This document shows, piece by piece, positions 50,271 through 58,641 of a stretch of 64,000 nucleotides of DNA. Where the stretch lies: NCBI RefSeq assembly GCF_000285595.1, contig NZ_HE611066.1:135658-199657 (forward strand). The letters are read 5' to 3'. The notes beneath the pieces were generated by a model that saw only the letters and a program-made list of their open reading frames with translations, was not told where the DNA came from and made no database searches. Position numbers and translations under genes: made by a program. The DNA is from Kurthia senegalensis. Its GTDB lineage: Bacteria; Bacillota; Bacilli; Bacillales_A; Planococcaceae. The stretch's first letter is position 1, and each line of letters begins with the position of its first letter.

Positions 50271-50299
50271 ATTATACAAAAATGATAAAAACGCGTAAA
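50271..50299 (-). promoter_or_regulatory. Housekeeping-type promoter of the cas operon
   Basis: Minus strand TTTACG (50299-50294), 17 nt, TATAAT (50276-50271), about 30 nt before the cas5c start. The -10 is a perfect match and the spacing ideal. Confidence 0.65.
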
Positions 50300-51049
50300 C
50301 AATTCATTTTTGCTACTTTTAACACTTTTTTCGCTTTTTACGACCGTAGTAAAAATAAATGTGAAGAAAAATCCCCCTTCTTTTTTGTCGAGAAATGGTT
50401 CATTACATAGAGAATAAAAAAGAGTCGTGCCTTACATATCAATAGCTCAAGCGACTTCAACTCATGGAATCTACGTCATGCATCGAAGCAAAATACTGCA
50501 CATACACAAGCGAAAAAGGCCCTATGCGCTACTTCACGAGTTCGCCATATTTTAGAGAAATAAGAAAAGACATTCCCGATGGTAGTGACCCACGAAAGTG
50601 AGACAATGAAAAAAACACTTCTTTTAAGCAGAATGTGACGGACGCTTTCCTGGGGCATGGCAGAAGCCTCCTCGCTCGCAAGCTCACTGCTGGGGTCTTC
50701 TGCTCATGCTTTTCCCCTAGGAGTCGCCGTCAAATTCTTATTAAACCATCTTTTTCCGGTATTGTACTGGAGAAAGGTGTTTTTATTTGTCTCATTTTAT
50801 TAGGTCAGTTCTCTTTTTTGTTTGTTATTGTTCGTTTCGATTGACACGTTTCGCGGACGCAGCTTCATCGAAAGTGAAAATAAAATGGTTCTCTTACTCA
50901 TGGCGACACATTTAAGAAAATACACCATATAGGAATCGTCATTTGCGCATAAAAATAAAGAAGGAGATGTCAAATTCGACATTCCCTTCTCTATTAAAGG
51001 CTCGCATTTACGTATATCCCGCCCTTTTTTCGGTAGGAAACAAACGTTG
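50300..51049. other. Gene-free interval containing a structured repeat
   Basis: No cas3 or other gene is found upstream of cas5c. The interval has short ORFs without ribosome binding sites and the repeat at 50598-50795. The segment 50440-50590 is of unknown origin. Confidence 0.5.
50598..50795. repeat. Dispersed structured intergenic repeat, full copy
   Basis: Outer arms GTGAGACAATGAAAAAAACA and TGTTTTTATTTGTCTCAT are imperfect inverted repeats. Inner arms TTTCCTGGGG/CCCCTAGGA and GCAGAAG/CTTCTGC also pair, so about 200 bp can fold into one long hairpin. The centre CTCCTCGCTCGCAAGCTC is shared with the partial copy at 6075-6146. It resembles bcr-like intergenic repeats of Bacillales. Confidence 0.65.
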
Positions 51050-51533
51050 CTACTCAGATTCAAAGTCTTCTATTTCTTCATTTACTACTTCTTCTAAAAA
51101 CTGTTCGAACGATTCAGCTATTATTTCTGTTATCGGTGGAACTTGCCCTTTTTCAGGTATCTCATCCCAAATGGATACAACTTTTGGGATTTCATATGAC
51201 GTATCTAAGCAATACAGTTCGCCGTTCCCCAAATTGTAGATGACTACTAAATTTTCGCTTAAATTTATTTCTTTTCTGCTTTCCATTGTGCATGCTAAAG
51301 CATTCGTACAGTCTTCATTTTGTTGTAAGATGTTCTTATTGGGTATTCCAAATATTTCTAATGCTCCGAATGATACATAACCAAAGTCCAAAAGGAATTG
51401 TTTATAACTTCCTTTTAATTCGATACGTAATTCTTTTTCAAATTTTTCAATTAATTCTTGAGTGACGTTTGGGAAAAACGCTAACTCATCTTGATATTTT
51501 ACTATTCTTTTTTATGAATTCATATTTTTCCAT
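51050..51533 (-). CDS. SUKH (SMI1/KNR4) family immunity-type protein, frameshifted
   Basis: The intact part is 51391-51050 (113 residues, with DFGYVSFGALEIFGI and YNLGNGELYCLDTS). Upstream, an open frame encodes KYQDELAFFPNVTQELIEKF and KELRIELKGSYKQFLLDFG, which joins it directly. Two bases added to the T6 run 51508-51513 reach the ATG at 51533, which has AGGTGA five bases upstream. SUKH proteins are typically immunity factors of polymorphic toxins; no toxin is adjacent. It is the first member of the accessory mosaic. Confidence 0.65.
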
Positions 51534-51648
51534 TTAATTCACCTCGAATTGATTACGTATGGCTTTATAAATCCTTATTGCACTAACTCTTTATGCTTGT
51601 TTGAATTTATTTCGATGTTAACTCAACGATTCGTGGCTTTTTTTGATG

Positions 51649-51678
51649 TTCCCTAACTTTTATTTAGGAACGTTATTT
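51649..51678. repeat. Mosaic repeat, half element (R1)
   Basis: TTCCCTAAC and TTTAGGAACGTTATTT (plus strand), separated by 5 nt, lie 14 nt after the GNAT pseudogene stop. The bases to its left retain part of the ATTCGTGGCTTTTTT terminator hairpin seen in longer copies. Confidence 0.7.
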
Positions 51679-51692
51679 GAAGGAGTTATTTA

Positions 51693-52155
51693 TTATTTAG
51701 AAAGGGATTTTTCGTAAAATACTATTGTTAGATTGTCGCTTATTTTCTTAGTCTCCCCTGTTTTTTCATAACCTAATTTTTCATAAAGATGACAAAGTCC
51801 TTCTTCTTGCATGATCGTATCTAATTCCCATAAATCTGCATCAGGATATAGTTGTTCTATTCTAACAAAAACTTTTTGAGCGATGCCTTTCCCTTGATAT
51901 TCTAGCAAGATAAATATAGGACTGACACGATACGAGTTATTTCCTAGCTTTACAATTCTAATGGCACCAGCTGTATATTAAATAATAATCTGTAAAAGAT
52001 TGATTTAACCTAGTAATCACGCTTTCCAATGACTCATTAGCGGGGTTTGTATCGTCGTCTTAATATTTTTCTAGTAACGGCATAAAAGAATTGATTTGCA
52101 TTTCGTGAATTTTCACTGCATCTTCTAAATTAGCTTTATGTAAAGATATTCCCAT
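51693..52155 (-). pseudogene. GNAT acetyltransferase pseudogene
   Basis: The ATG at 52155 has GGAGG upstream and opens MGISLHKANLEDAVKIHEMQ, then an in-frame TAA falls where a Gln codon would fit (EKY stop DDDTNPANES). A later frameshift is needed to reach TAGAIRIVKLGNNSYRVSP and the acetyl-CoA-binding YQGKGIAQKVF with GLCHLYEKLGYEKTGE. The stop plus shift indicates a truly broken gene, unlike the pure homopolymer cases. Confidence 0.75.
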
Positions 52156-52213
52156 AAAACAAGCCTCCCTTTAATGAAAAGTGTTCCCATCCCCAATGGT
52201 GTATTTAGTAACT

Positions 52214-52642
52214 TTATTCAACCGTTAATACTTCTGTATCGATAGCTTTTGGTGAAGTGCAACCCATAAGTGTATAGCTTGTTTTACCGCTATCTTTATT
52301 TTCTTTAATTTTTTTACAAGTTGTTTTAGTAATTTCCTTATCACCATAGTTATCATGACTGTTATCTTGAGTAACATGTATTATTTTATTTTTGAATTCG
52401 TAATCATGAAGAATGGCATCTCCCTCTTTTGTGTAATGCACGATTCTAATCGTATCTTCTTTTCCTTGCTGTACATTTTTTAAAAATTGATCAAATCGTT
52501 CTTTATTTTCTATCTCTCCATGCTTATCAAGAATGTCACTTTCTTTTTCAACATATTTTGGCTTACTATCAACTGCATTATTACAACCTGAAAGTAAAAC
52601 TAAAGAACTCAATGCTAAGAAGCCCATATATTTTTTCAACAT
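52214..52642 (-). CDS. DUF4362 lipoprotein
   Basis: 142 residues from the ATG at 52642, set by AGGAGGG. Lipobox LLSGC at about residues 16-20, then NNAVDSKPKYVEKESDILDKHGE and FDQFLKNVQQGKEDTIRIV, which match the DUF4362 family of Bacillus lipoproteins. Function unknown; attached to the outer face of the membrane. It stands alone in the mosaic. Confidence 0.75.
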   Translation of the reverse strand: MLKKYMGFLALSSLVLLSGCNNAVDSKPKYVEKESDILDKHGEIENKERFDQFLKNVQQGKEDTIRIVHYTKEGDAILHDYEFKNKIIHVTQDNSHDNYGDKEITKTTCKKIKENKDSGKTSYTLMGCTSPKAIDTEVLTVE

Positions 52643-52713
52643 ATTTATCCCTCCTAGAATAACAATTACTAATATTTTCATATTAACATACTACTTATAA
52701 TTCAAGAAATGCT

Positions 52714-52884
52714 ACTAAAGCGGGGGTTGGAAAACAAAATTTCTCCGATTCCGTAAGTATCGACAACACTTTTTTCTTAGGTACTTTCATGAATCACCCT
52801 GTTAAATAGAAAAGCCACGAATCATTGATTTAACAATCATTCATGACTTTTTTGATATTCCCTAACTTTCATTTGGACGTGTTT
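52714..52884. repeat. Mosaic repeat, full element
   Basis: Plus strand: left half ACTAAAGCGGGGGTTGG to CTTTCATGAA (52714-52793), a terminator-like hairpin CACGAATCATTG...CAATCATTCATG (52814-52846) with T run, and right half TTCCCTAACTTTCATTTGGA (52858-52877). The stop codon of the alpha/beta hydrolase gene lies inside the right half. Confidence 0.75.
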
Positions 52885-53621
52885 ATATAAATGGATTCTT
52901 TTATTAAATTTGCAACTTTTTGAGGATCCTCCACTATTAAATCATGAGAAGTATCAATTCTCTTTACGCTTAGTTGAGGCAACGTATTTTTTAAATCTTT
53001 TATGGCTTTTTGGCGAATAGATTCTAAATCTTTTGGCTCTTTCGCAGCGATTAAAGTGATGGGTATGGATAAAGTAGGTACTAGAAAATCGTATGATAAT
53101 TGCGTATAAATACTAGCTGTCTCAGGTTGAATGATTAACTCGTATTGATTATCTGATGTTTTTTTGAAACGTTTTAAAGTTGCTTCCTCTAAAAAATTTG
53201 ACCATCGTGATACTTCGCTTCTTTCAGACTCTATAACAGCTTGAGCAGACGGAAACTTTTGATCCTTGATGAATTGGATTGCGCCTTTTATTTCATCTTC
53301 CAACGAAACATTAAAATTTCTGGCATACAAATAACCCCCATCCAATAAAATAAGCTTTTTTACTTTTCCAGGGTACTTTGCTGCAAAAGCTAATGAAATA
53401 ATAGCGCCTAAAGAATGTCCTAAAATGATGCTAGGTTCAACAATCTGACGATTAAGCCAATCACATAAACTATCAAAAGACATTTGATTTATCATGTCTG
53501 ATTCACCATGCCCTGGTAAATCAAATGTTTCAATTTTTTCTCCTTCTAAAAATACTTTTAATTCATTAAAAGTATTTTTTGTACTACCAAGTCCATGTAA
53601 AAATACAAGTGTTTCTTGCAT
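52869..53621 (-). CDS. Alpha/beta hydrolase (YvaM/MhpC-like)
   Basis: 250 residues from the ATG at 53621, four bases after GGGGGGA. FLHGLGSTKNTF gives the oxyanion motif, DLPGHGESD the early loop, ILGHSLGAIISLAFA the nucleophile elbow, and DTSHDLIVEDP the catalytic histidine. Substrate unknown. Codon use is more AT-rich than the chromosomal backbone. The last three codons and stop are part of the mosaic repeat, so the repeat is fused to the gene end. Confidence 0.8.
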   Translation of the reverse strand: MQETLVFLHGLGSTKNTFNELKVFLEGEKIETFDLPGHGESDMINQMSFDSLCDWLNRQIVEPSIILGHSLGAIISLAFAAKYPGKVKKLILLDGGYLYARNFNVSLEDEIKGAIQFIKDQKFPSAQAVIESERSEVSRWSNFLEEATLKRFKKTSDNQYELIIQPETASIYTQLSYDFLVPTLSIPITLIAAKEPKDLESIRQKAIKDLKNTLPQLSVKRIDTSHDLIVEDPQKVANLIKESIYINTSK

Positions 53622-53733
53622 GAAATCCCCCCTGTTAATCATTAGGCTTATTAATAGCCCTTAATTCTTCAATCAATAATGCAGAATTTTTAATCAAACT
53701 TTCTAAATGTAAAATTATGCCATAATATATAAA

Positions 53734-53836
53734 GTTCCTAAAGCACTTTTTAGGAAACTACCTCTCTCCAATTCCATAACTACCGATACTGCCCATTTCT
53801 TGCTAATCTCTACCTTTGATTTGGGAACGTTATTTG
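53734..53836. repeat. Mosaic repeat, short complete element
   Basis: GTTCCTAAAGCAC and TTTTTAGGAAAC at the left, CTAATCTC and TTTGGGAACGTTATTT at the right, about 103 bp in all without the inner terminator hairpin. The outermost GTTCCTAAA and TTTGGGAAC are inverted copies of each other. Confidence 0.7.
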
Positions 53837-53890
53837 ATTTCTATTGCTCATTTTATTCATCAGCATACACTCTTTTAAAATAAGGTGTAA

Positions 53891-54673
53891 CTAAAACTGT
53901 ACACTAAAACGCTTAAATGGGTGTATACCCGTACCGAATTTCACTAAATCATGTTCTCTTAAGTAGATTACAGCTTCTTTAACTTCTTTTAAAATATCAG
54001 GATTGATACCTAATGAATTATGAGAACCATAAATCATAGTAACATTAGGGATTTTTGTGATTCTTTCTAAAGAATTGACTAAATCTATCGGGTTTGTTGT
54101 TGGATAAAAGGCATAGACTGGGGTTTCATCGTATAATAAATCACCCGTAAATAAATAGCCTTTTGTTTCATCAAATATAGAAATATGTCCCGGTGAATGA
54201 CCTGGCGTATGATAAACAATTAATTTTCGATTTCCCAAATCAAGGACATCGCCATCTTTTAATAATCCGGTAGGCTTTCCGGTAAATGGTATATACGTAT
54301 CTGGGTTAAAGCTTTTAGGCGTGGGAATCGTAATATCTCTTGCTGTATTTGCTCTAATCTGTTCTAACGACAACCCGACAATCCCATTAATTAACCAAGA
54401 TTCTTCATCCTCATGCACAAAAATACGTGTATATTCGCCATGACTTCCAATATGGTCTGAGTGAACATGTGTTGTAATAACATCAATCGGTAAGGTTGTT
54501 AACTGGTCTGTCATTCGTTTCATGTTACCAATACCTAAGCCTGTATCTATAAGAGCAGCTTTTGTTGTGCCTAATAATAAAAAAGAATGTACTTTTTCCC
54601 AATGACCTAATTCACTAATTGCATATGTACTTTCGTCTATTTGCTGAACAGTAAACCAATCACCTTCTAACAT
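53891..54673 (-). CDS. Metallo-beta-lactamase-fold hydrolase
   Basis: 260 residues. The zinc motif THVHSDHIGSHGEY (HxHxDH, about residues 66-72), later histidine VYHTPGHSPGHIS, aspartate LFTGDLLYDETP and a last histidine YGSHNSLG are all present. Such enzymes hydrolyse thioesters, lactones or similar bonds; the substrate is unknown. GGGGGA precedes the ATG. Single-gene unit of the mosaic. Confidence 0.85.
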   Translation of the reverse strand: MLEGDWFTVQQIDESTYAISELGHWEKVHSFLLLGTTKAALIDTGLGIGNMKRMTDQLTTLPIDVITTHVHSDHIGSHGEYTRIFVHEDEESWLINGIVGLSLEQIRANTARDITIPTPKSFNPDTYIPFTGKPTGLLKDGDVLDLGNRKLIVYHTPGHSPGHISIFDETKGYLFTGDLLYDETPVYAFYPTTNPIDLVNSLERITKIPNVTMIYGSHNSLGINPDILKEVKEAVIYLREHDLVKFGTGIHPFKRFSVQF

Positions 54674-54775
54674 GATAAGTCCCCCTACCTATTCCTTATT
54701 TTGTAATTTATTTTAATGATAACATTGAAAGTTTCTAAATTATCTACGATCAAATATAAATCTAATAAAATACTG

Positions 54776-55165
54776 TTATTTTCTAATAATTGGTTGCAGT
54801 TGTTGTAAAGCACCAAGGTATTGAGAAGCCGTTATAAAACAAATAAATGCTAATAATTCGTCCCTTTCTTCTTTCTTTAGATAATCATTTAAAACTTCTG
54901 TAACTACGAGAGGTGTCTGTCCTTTTGATTTGAGAAAAGCTTCTGCATATCCAGTACACACGGCTGTTTTTTCATCGTATAATCGTGGATTTGGCTTACC
55001 TTTCGCTTTGCAATAGAGGCAGCCATTCTCTTGCGCTAAGGTTTTTCTCACTTCTTCTTTCAGATTTGCAGACAAATGATGATCTTTTTCAAGTGCTTCG
55101 CTCATCTTTTCCCATAAAAATTGGATAGTCGTGTCAAAATTTAATAATTGTTGAAATGGTGTCAT
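54776..55165 (-). CDS. AhpD/carboxymuconolactone decarboxylase-like protein
   Basis: 129 residues, all helical, with ENGCLYCKAKG (CxxC) and a later ICFITASQYLGALQQL, a distant match to the AhpD-like redox fold. It is divergent from an Lrp-type regulator gene with about 115 bp between, so the regulator may control it. Peroxide or thiol redox role is inferred from family only. Confidence 0.65.
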   Translation of the reverse strand: MTPFQQLLNFDTTIQFLWEKMSEALEKDHHLSANLKEEVRKTLAQENGCLYCKAKGKPNPRLYDEKTAVCTGYAEAFLKSKGQTPLVVTEVLNDYLKKEERDELLAFICFITASQYLGALQQLQPIIRK

Positions 55166-55279
55166 TCTTTCATTACCTCCCTTTATGATTATTCATTTTA
55201 TCAATAAAAAATCGCATTTACATTCCATATTTAAAGCATTAAGATATGTATACTTTAAATATTGGAGGTATTTTTAAAA

Positions 55280-55692
55280 ATGGATTTAACTGATGAAAAA
55301 ATCATAAAAGAGTTAACCAATGACAGTAGATTATCAATGAGTGAATTAGGTAGACGTGTACATTTAAGTTCCCCAGCAGTAAAAGAAAGAGTTTTACAGT
55401 TAGAGGAAAAGCAAATTATTAAAAAATACACAATCGAACTAAATCAAAAAAATTATGGATACCCTATTAGTGCTATTATTGAAGCGACGATTACAAATAC
55501 AAGATATGATGATTTCAAAAACATATAAAAAGTTCTGAAAATATCGATTTTTGCTATCGAATCTCTGGAACTGCTTGCTTTATGCTAAAAGCCAATTTTA
55601 AAACATTCGAAGAAGCAGAAACCTTTATTGACGGAATAATACCGTTCGCACATACAAAAACAAATTTCATTTTTTCTAATATGATGGAATAA
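55280..55692 (+). CDS. Lrp/AsnC-family regulator, frameshifted
   Basis: About 137 residues. HTH: MDLTDEKIIKELTNDSRLSM, LGRRVHLSSPAVKERVLQLE. The frame ends after TRYDDFKNI; one more A in the A5 run (55517-55521) continues with HIKSSENIDFCYRISGTACF, the RAM ligand domain, to MMEstop at 55692. ATG at 55280 lies 11 nt after GGAGG. It is divergent from the AhpD-like gene. Confidence 0.75.
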
Positions 55693-55762
55693 AAAGATTG
55701 TCAGTATTTTTGGGAATGTACCGATTTTTTTACTCCAAAGTCATATTTAAGAATATACATAA

Positions 55763-55790
55763 CACTTTTTCTTAAGTACCCTCATGAATC
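55763..55790. repeat. Mosaic repeat, left-half remnant
   Basis: CACTTTTTCTTAAGTACC and CTCATGAATC match the end of the left half of the full elements. The rest (55710-55762) is diverged. Confidence 0.55.
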
Positions 55791-55806
55791 TCTTATACAT
55801 TTCAAT

Positions 55807-55858
55807 TTGACAAGTAAACTTGGCATATGTTAAATTGCTTTTGACAAGTAAACTTGGC
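55807..55858 (+). promoter_or_regulatory. Tandem promoter-operator of the DUF6442/XRE unit
   Basis: Two exact copies of TTGACAAGTAAACTTGGC (55807-55824, 55841-55858) 34 bp apart. Each begins with a perfect TTGACA -35 and contains the inverted repeat CAAGT-AA-ACTTG, a likely operator. TAAATT 18 nt after the first TTGACA can act as -10. Autoregulation by the small XRE protein is inferred. Confidence 0.6.
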
Positions 55859-55876
55859 GAAAAGGGGATGGAACAA

Positions 55877-56185
55877 ATGCAAAGGGATGAATTGTTACAG
55901 AAATACCGCAATGAACGACAAGACGAGGGCAAAGATCATGTAAATGATTCGACAGATGCGAAAGCATTTTCCGGTATGTTAATTTTCGCTGTGCTGATTA
56001 TAGTGTACCAAGTGTACAAAGATGTGCCATTTGGTGACGTTACTGCGCTGCTATTTAGTTTTCTAGCATTTGGTGGTTTCTACCGCTATCATGCAACGAA
56101 AGCAAAACACTTTTTATTAATGGGTGTGTTAAATGCAGCAATTTGCATTGGTTTTATTGTTTGGTACGTTATCCAAACGCTATAA
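55877..56185 (+). CDS. DUF6442-like small membrane protein
   Basis: 102 residues from the ATG at 55877, nine bases after GGGG. The N-terminus RDELLQKYRNERQDEGKDHV is typical of a Bacillus family paired with small XRE regulators, followed by two or three membrane segments (GMLIFAVLIIVYQVY, LLFSFLAFGGFYRY, AAICIGFIVWYVI). Adjacent to the XRE gene in one transcript. Function unknown. Confidence 0.7.
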   Translation: MQRDELLQKYRNERQDEGKDHVNDSTDAKAFSGMLIFAVLIIVYQVYKDVPFGDVTALLFSFLAFGGFYRYHATKAKHFLLMGVLNAAICIGFIVWYVIQTL

Positions 56186-56200
56186 ATGGAGTTGATTGAA

Positions 56201-56413
56201 GTGGATAAAAAAGCATTAATACTTAAAAATCACATTCGCCATGCGCGGAAAGTGAAGAAAATGTCTCAGAGAGAACTGGCTGAGCTGATTGGCGTATCAA
56301 GAAATACGATCAGTTCCATTGAAACGGGTCAATTTAATCCTACAGCGAAACTAGCTTTAATTTTATGTATCGCTTTAGAGATGAAATTTGAGGACCTGTT
56401 TTATTTTGAATAG
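56201..56413 (+). CDS. Small XRE-family regulator
   Basis: 70 residues from the GTG at 56201, about nine bases after TGGAG; ATG at 56186 has no ribosome binding site. HTH KKMSQRELAELIGVSRNTIS and SIETGQFNPTAKLALILCIAL fill most of the protein, which ends FEDLFYFE as in YgzD/YozG-type regulators. It likely binds the inverted repeats upstream of its own operon (inference). Confidence 0.8.
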   Translation: MDKKALILKNHIRHARKVKKMSQRELAELIGVSRNTISSIETGQFNPTAKLALILCIALEMKFEDLFYFE

Positions 56414-56418
56414 CATGA

Positions 56419-56454
56419 AAAAGGTCTATCAGCATGTCTACTGATAGACCTTTT
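56419..56454 (+). terminator. Intrinsic terminator after the XRE gene
   Basis: AAAGGTCTATCAG/CTGATAGACCTTT stem followed by TTATATTT, six bases after the stop. Confidence 0.85.
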
Positions 56455-56466
56455 ATATTTACTAGG

Positions 56467-56496
56467 ATTCCCTAAATGTCATTTGGAAACGTTATT
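56467..56496. repeat. Mosaic repeat, half element (R1)
   Basis: ATTCCCTAAATG and TTTGGAAACGTTATT, 28 bases beyond the stop of the GNAT gene on the minus strand. Confidence 0.65.
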
Positions 56497-56524
56497 AATT
56501 TTATTAATGTATGAATATGTACGT

Positions 56525-57055
56525 TTAAGATTTAGTTTTCCATTCACTTTCTAGAATTCCCATCTCTATTAGATTCCAATATTCATTGCCATTTTTTCTA
56601 GCATCTCTAAGTAAACCTTCTTTTTTGAAACCAACTTTTTCATAGCATTTAATAGCAGCAGTATTGAAATCAAATACACCTAGCGTCACTTTATGTAAGT
56701 TAAGCTCTTCAAATGCAAATGTTAAGGCAGCTAACATTAATTGCGTACCATAGCCATTTCCTCTACTTTCCAATTGTCCAATTAATACTTTTCCAATTCT
56801 TGCAGATTCGTTCATTCGGTCAACATTTCCAAGAGAAATATGTCCAATCACTTCATTAGTCGATTCGTCTACGGCTTTAAATATATATTTTGAAGCATTA
56901 TCTGTATTAGCATCCTTCAGATAATTTTCAAGTTGCTCTAAAGTTAATGGATATGTAAACGCAGGTCCTCCCCATTGTAATGCAAAGGATGAATCCGGTA
57001 TCCAGTTAATAAGTTGCTGAAAATCAGCTTGCGAAAATGGTTCTAATTTCAACAT
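56525..57055 (-). CDS. GNAT acetyltransferase (RimJ/RimL-like), copy 1
   Basis: 176 residues. FALQWGGPAFTYPLT near the start, VIGHISLGNVDR, the acetyl-CoA loop IGQLESRGNGYGTQLM and KCYEKVGFKKEGLLRDARK are typical of N-acetyltransferases acting on protein N-termini or small amines. AAGAAGGAG precedes the ATG. A nearly identical copy lies at 61441-61970, so the unit has been duplicated within the mosaic. Confidence 0.85.
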   Translation of the reverse strand: MLKLEPFSQADFQQLINWIPDSSFALQWGGPAFTYPLTLEQLENYLKDANTDNASKYIFKAVDESTNEVIGHISLGNVDRMNESARIGKVLIGQLESRGNGYGTQLMLAALTFAFEELNLHKVTLGVFDFNTAAIKCYEKVGFKKEGLLRDARKNGNEYWNLIEMGILESEWKTKS

Positions 57056-57135
57056 AATAATATACTCCTTCTTAATAGTGGGATATTAACATTATACATA
57101 AAGCTGAGCGAATATTTAGTTTTTAAAATATAGTT

Positions 57136-57213
57136 ACTAAAGCGGGGGTTGGAAAATAAAATTTCTCCGATTCCGTAAGTGTCGACAACACTTTTTCTTG
57201 GATGCTTTCATGA
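57136..57213. repeat. Mosaic repeat, left half (R2)
   Basis: It is nearly identical to 52714-52793 (ACTAAAGCGGGGGTTGG, TCTCCGATTCCGTAAGT, CGACAACACTTTTTCTT). It lies between the GNAT gene and the next minus-strand ORF. Confidence 0.75.
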
Positions 57214-57222
57214 AAAATAACA

Positions 57223-57600
57223 TTATTTTGAAATTAATTTTGAAAAAGTTAGAGATAAAATAAATCGAGTTATGATGCATAAAATAATTTTTTCATCTGC
57301 ATTTCCATAGATTTCGAGAATTTTTTGTTGCGTACTTGGTGAAACTTTCGGTAAAAGTTTTTCTTGTTGGCTCACAACGTATGCTGTTAATTCTTTTTCA
57401 ATTGCATGATTAATATAACCACGCATTGATTTAATGTGGTCGAGTTTTTTATTTTTGCGTGCGTCTAAACAAACTTCAACCACGCGTAATGAGTGTTCAA
57501 GCATCATGTCTTTATGATTTTTCCGTAAATCATTTCGATAATTGCTGTTACATCGTCTTTATATTTATATAGAATTATGTAAAAATGTAATTTTCTATTT
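57223..57600 (-). pseudogene. Remnant of an unknown gene with internal shift
   Basis: The open part (57507-57223, 94 residues) contains KSMRGYINHAIEKELTAYVV, somewhat like the C-terminal region of replication initiator or phage proteins. One more base in T5 (57518-57522) joins it to DDVTAIIEMIYGKNHKDMMLE upstream, but no start codon with a ribosome binding site follows. The last part is repeated at 60069-60124. Function not assigned. Confidence 0.4.
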
Positions 57601-57668
57601 AGACACTTTTATATTAATCTATAATTACATATTGGGGATTCGAGGGATTTACGTGACTAAATTTATAT

Positions 57669-58118
57669 ATGGATAGGATGATATTTTTGATTTCATTAAA
57701 AAGAGTATTAAAGTTGCGAGATTTGGAGATTTTTATCGTTTCTAAAAATGAAAATATATTATCATATGCTTTAATAGAAGATACAAAAGCTATTTATACA
57801 ACAGAGGATAAAAAATTAGACCCTTTATGTTTTATGGATGAAGAAGATCTTGATGAAATCCTCAATGTATATAGAATTTATTTAATTAATGATGAAGCTT
57901 TAGATAAAAAAGATTCTATCTTGTTAAGAGACTATTTTAGTGAATTTGTTAATAATAATTCTTCTACAAATTTTATTATTAAAGAGTACGTTCAAAAAAA
58001 TGTATACGACTTAGAAGAAGATGAAACGGGTTTTCAGAAAATGTTGGATTTTGTCGAATCAAAATATAAAATACCTACTATAAGTAAGGAAAAATGGGCA
58101 TACTTATCTCAAGATTAA
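57669..58118 (+). CDS. Hypothetical protein, acidic
   Basis: 149 residues, strongly acidic, with LCFMDEEDLDEILNVYRIYL and YVQKNVYDLEEDETGFQKML. Possible start at 57669 or a few codons later; the ribosome binding site is weak. It resembles small immunity-type or phage proteins only by size and charge. Not recognised. Confidence 0.45.
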   Translation: MDRMIFLISLKRVLKLRDLEIFIVSKNENILSYALIEDTKAIYTTEDKKLDPLCFMDEEDLDEILNVYRIYLINDEALDKKDSILLRDYFSEFVNNNSSTNFIIKEYVQKNVYDLEEDETGFQKMLDFVESKYKIPTISKEKWAYLSQD

Positions 58119-58229
58119 AAAAGGACTTAGCTTATATTTGTACTGATTCCTTCGAGTTAGACAAACCCAAAAAGCATCTTCAAAGAATTCGGGTATAGAT
58201 ACCTATTATTCTTTGGAGGTGTATTTTTT

Positions 58230-58409
58230 ATGGGCACACGTGTAAGTTATCCATATGAAATTAAAATGAAGGAAGTAGAGATGAAATTAATTGGTGTTCC
58301 TACGAAACAAATTTTAGAGGAATTAAATATTCGATATAGTACACAGGTTGAAATATGGGTCCGTTGGTATAAAAATGGTGAATTAGAACGCTTTAAGCAA
58401 ACAATATAG
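58230..58409 (+). mobile_element. IS3-family OrfA (transposase HTH) remnant
   Basis: ATG at 58230 with GGAGGTG upstream opens 59 residues beginning MGTRVSYPYEIKMKEVEMKL and containing WVRWYKNGE, a well-known N-terminus of IS3-type OrfA in Bacillales. After the stop, the next frame continues QYSFGKGLNN as expected for the family, then degenerates. The rest of the element is missing. Confidence 0.65.
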
Positions 58410-58641
58410 TTTTGGAAAAGGACTTAATAATCTTTCATCTAATAAATTCAAAAGAATGAGTATTTCTTATCTGCAAATTAAAACGTCTAATTTGTTGAAT
58501 CATCTCATAAATATAATAAAATTCAATATATGAAAAGCCTTGAAATGTGGATAAAAGTCTTATTTAAAAGAGAAGAAAGATTTCGGACATATCTATTTGA
58601 TTAGTGATCAAACTATGGGGAAGCAATATTTAATCAATTGA

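Noticed and set aside
50476-51063. Cas3 or a transposase remnant upstream of cas5c
   Set aside because: No HD, helicase or DDE motif can be read in any frame. Fragments are too short to assign.
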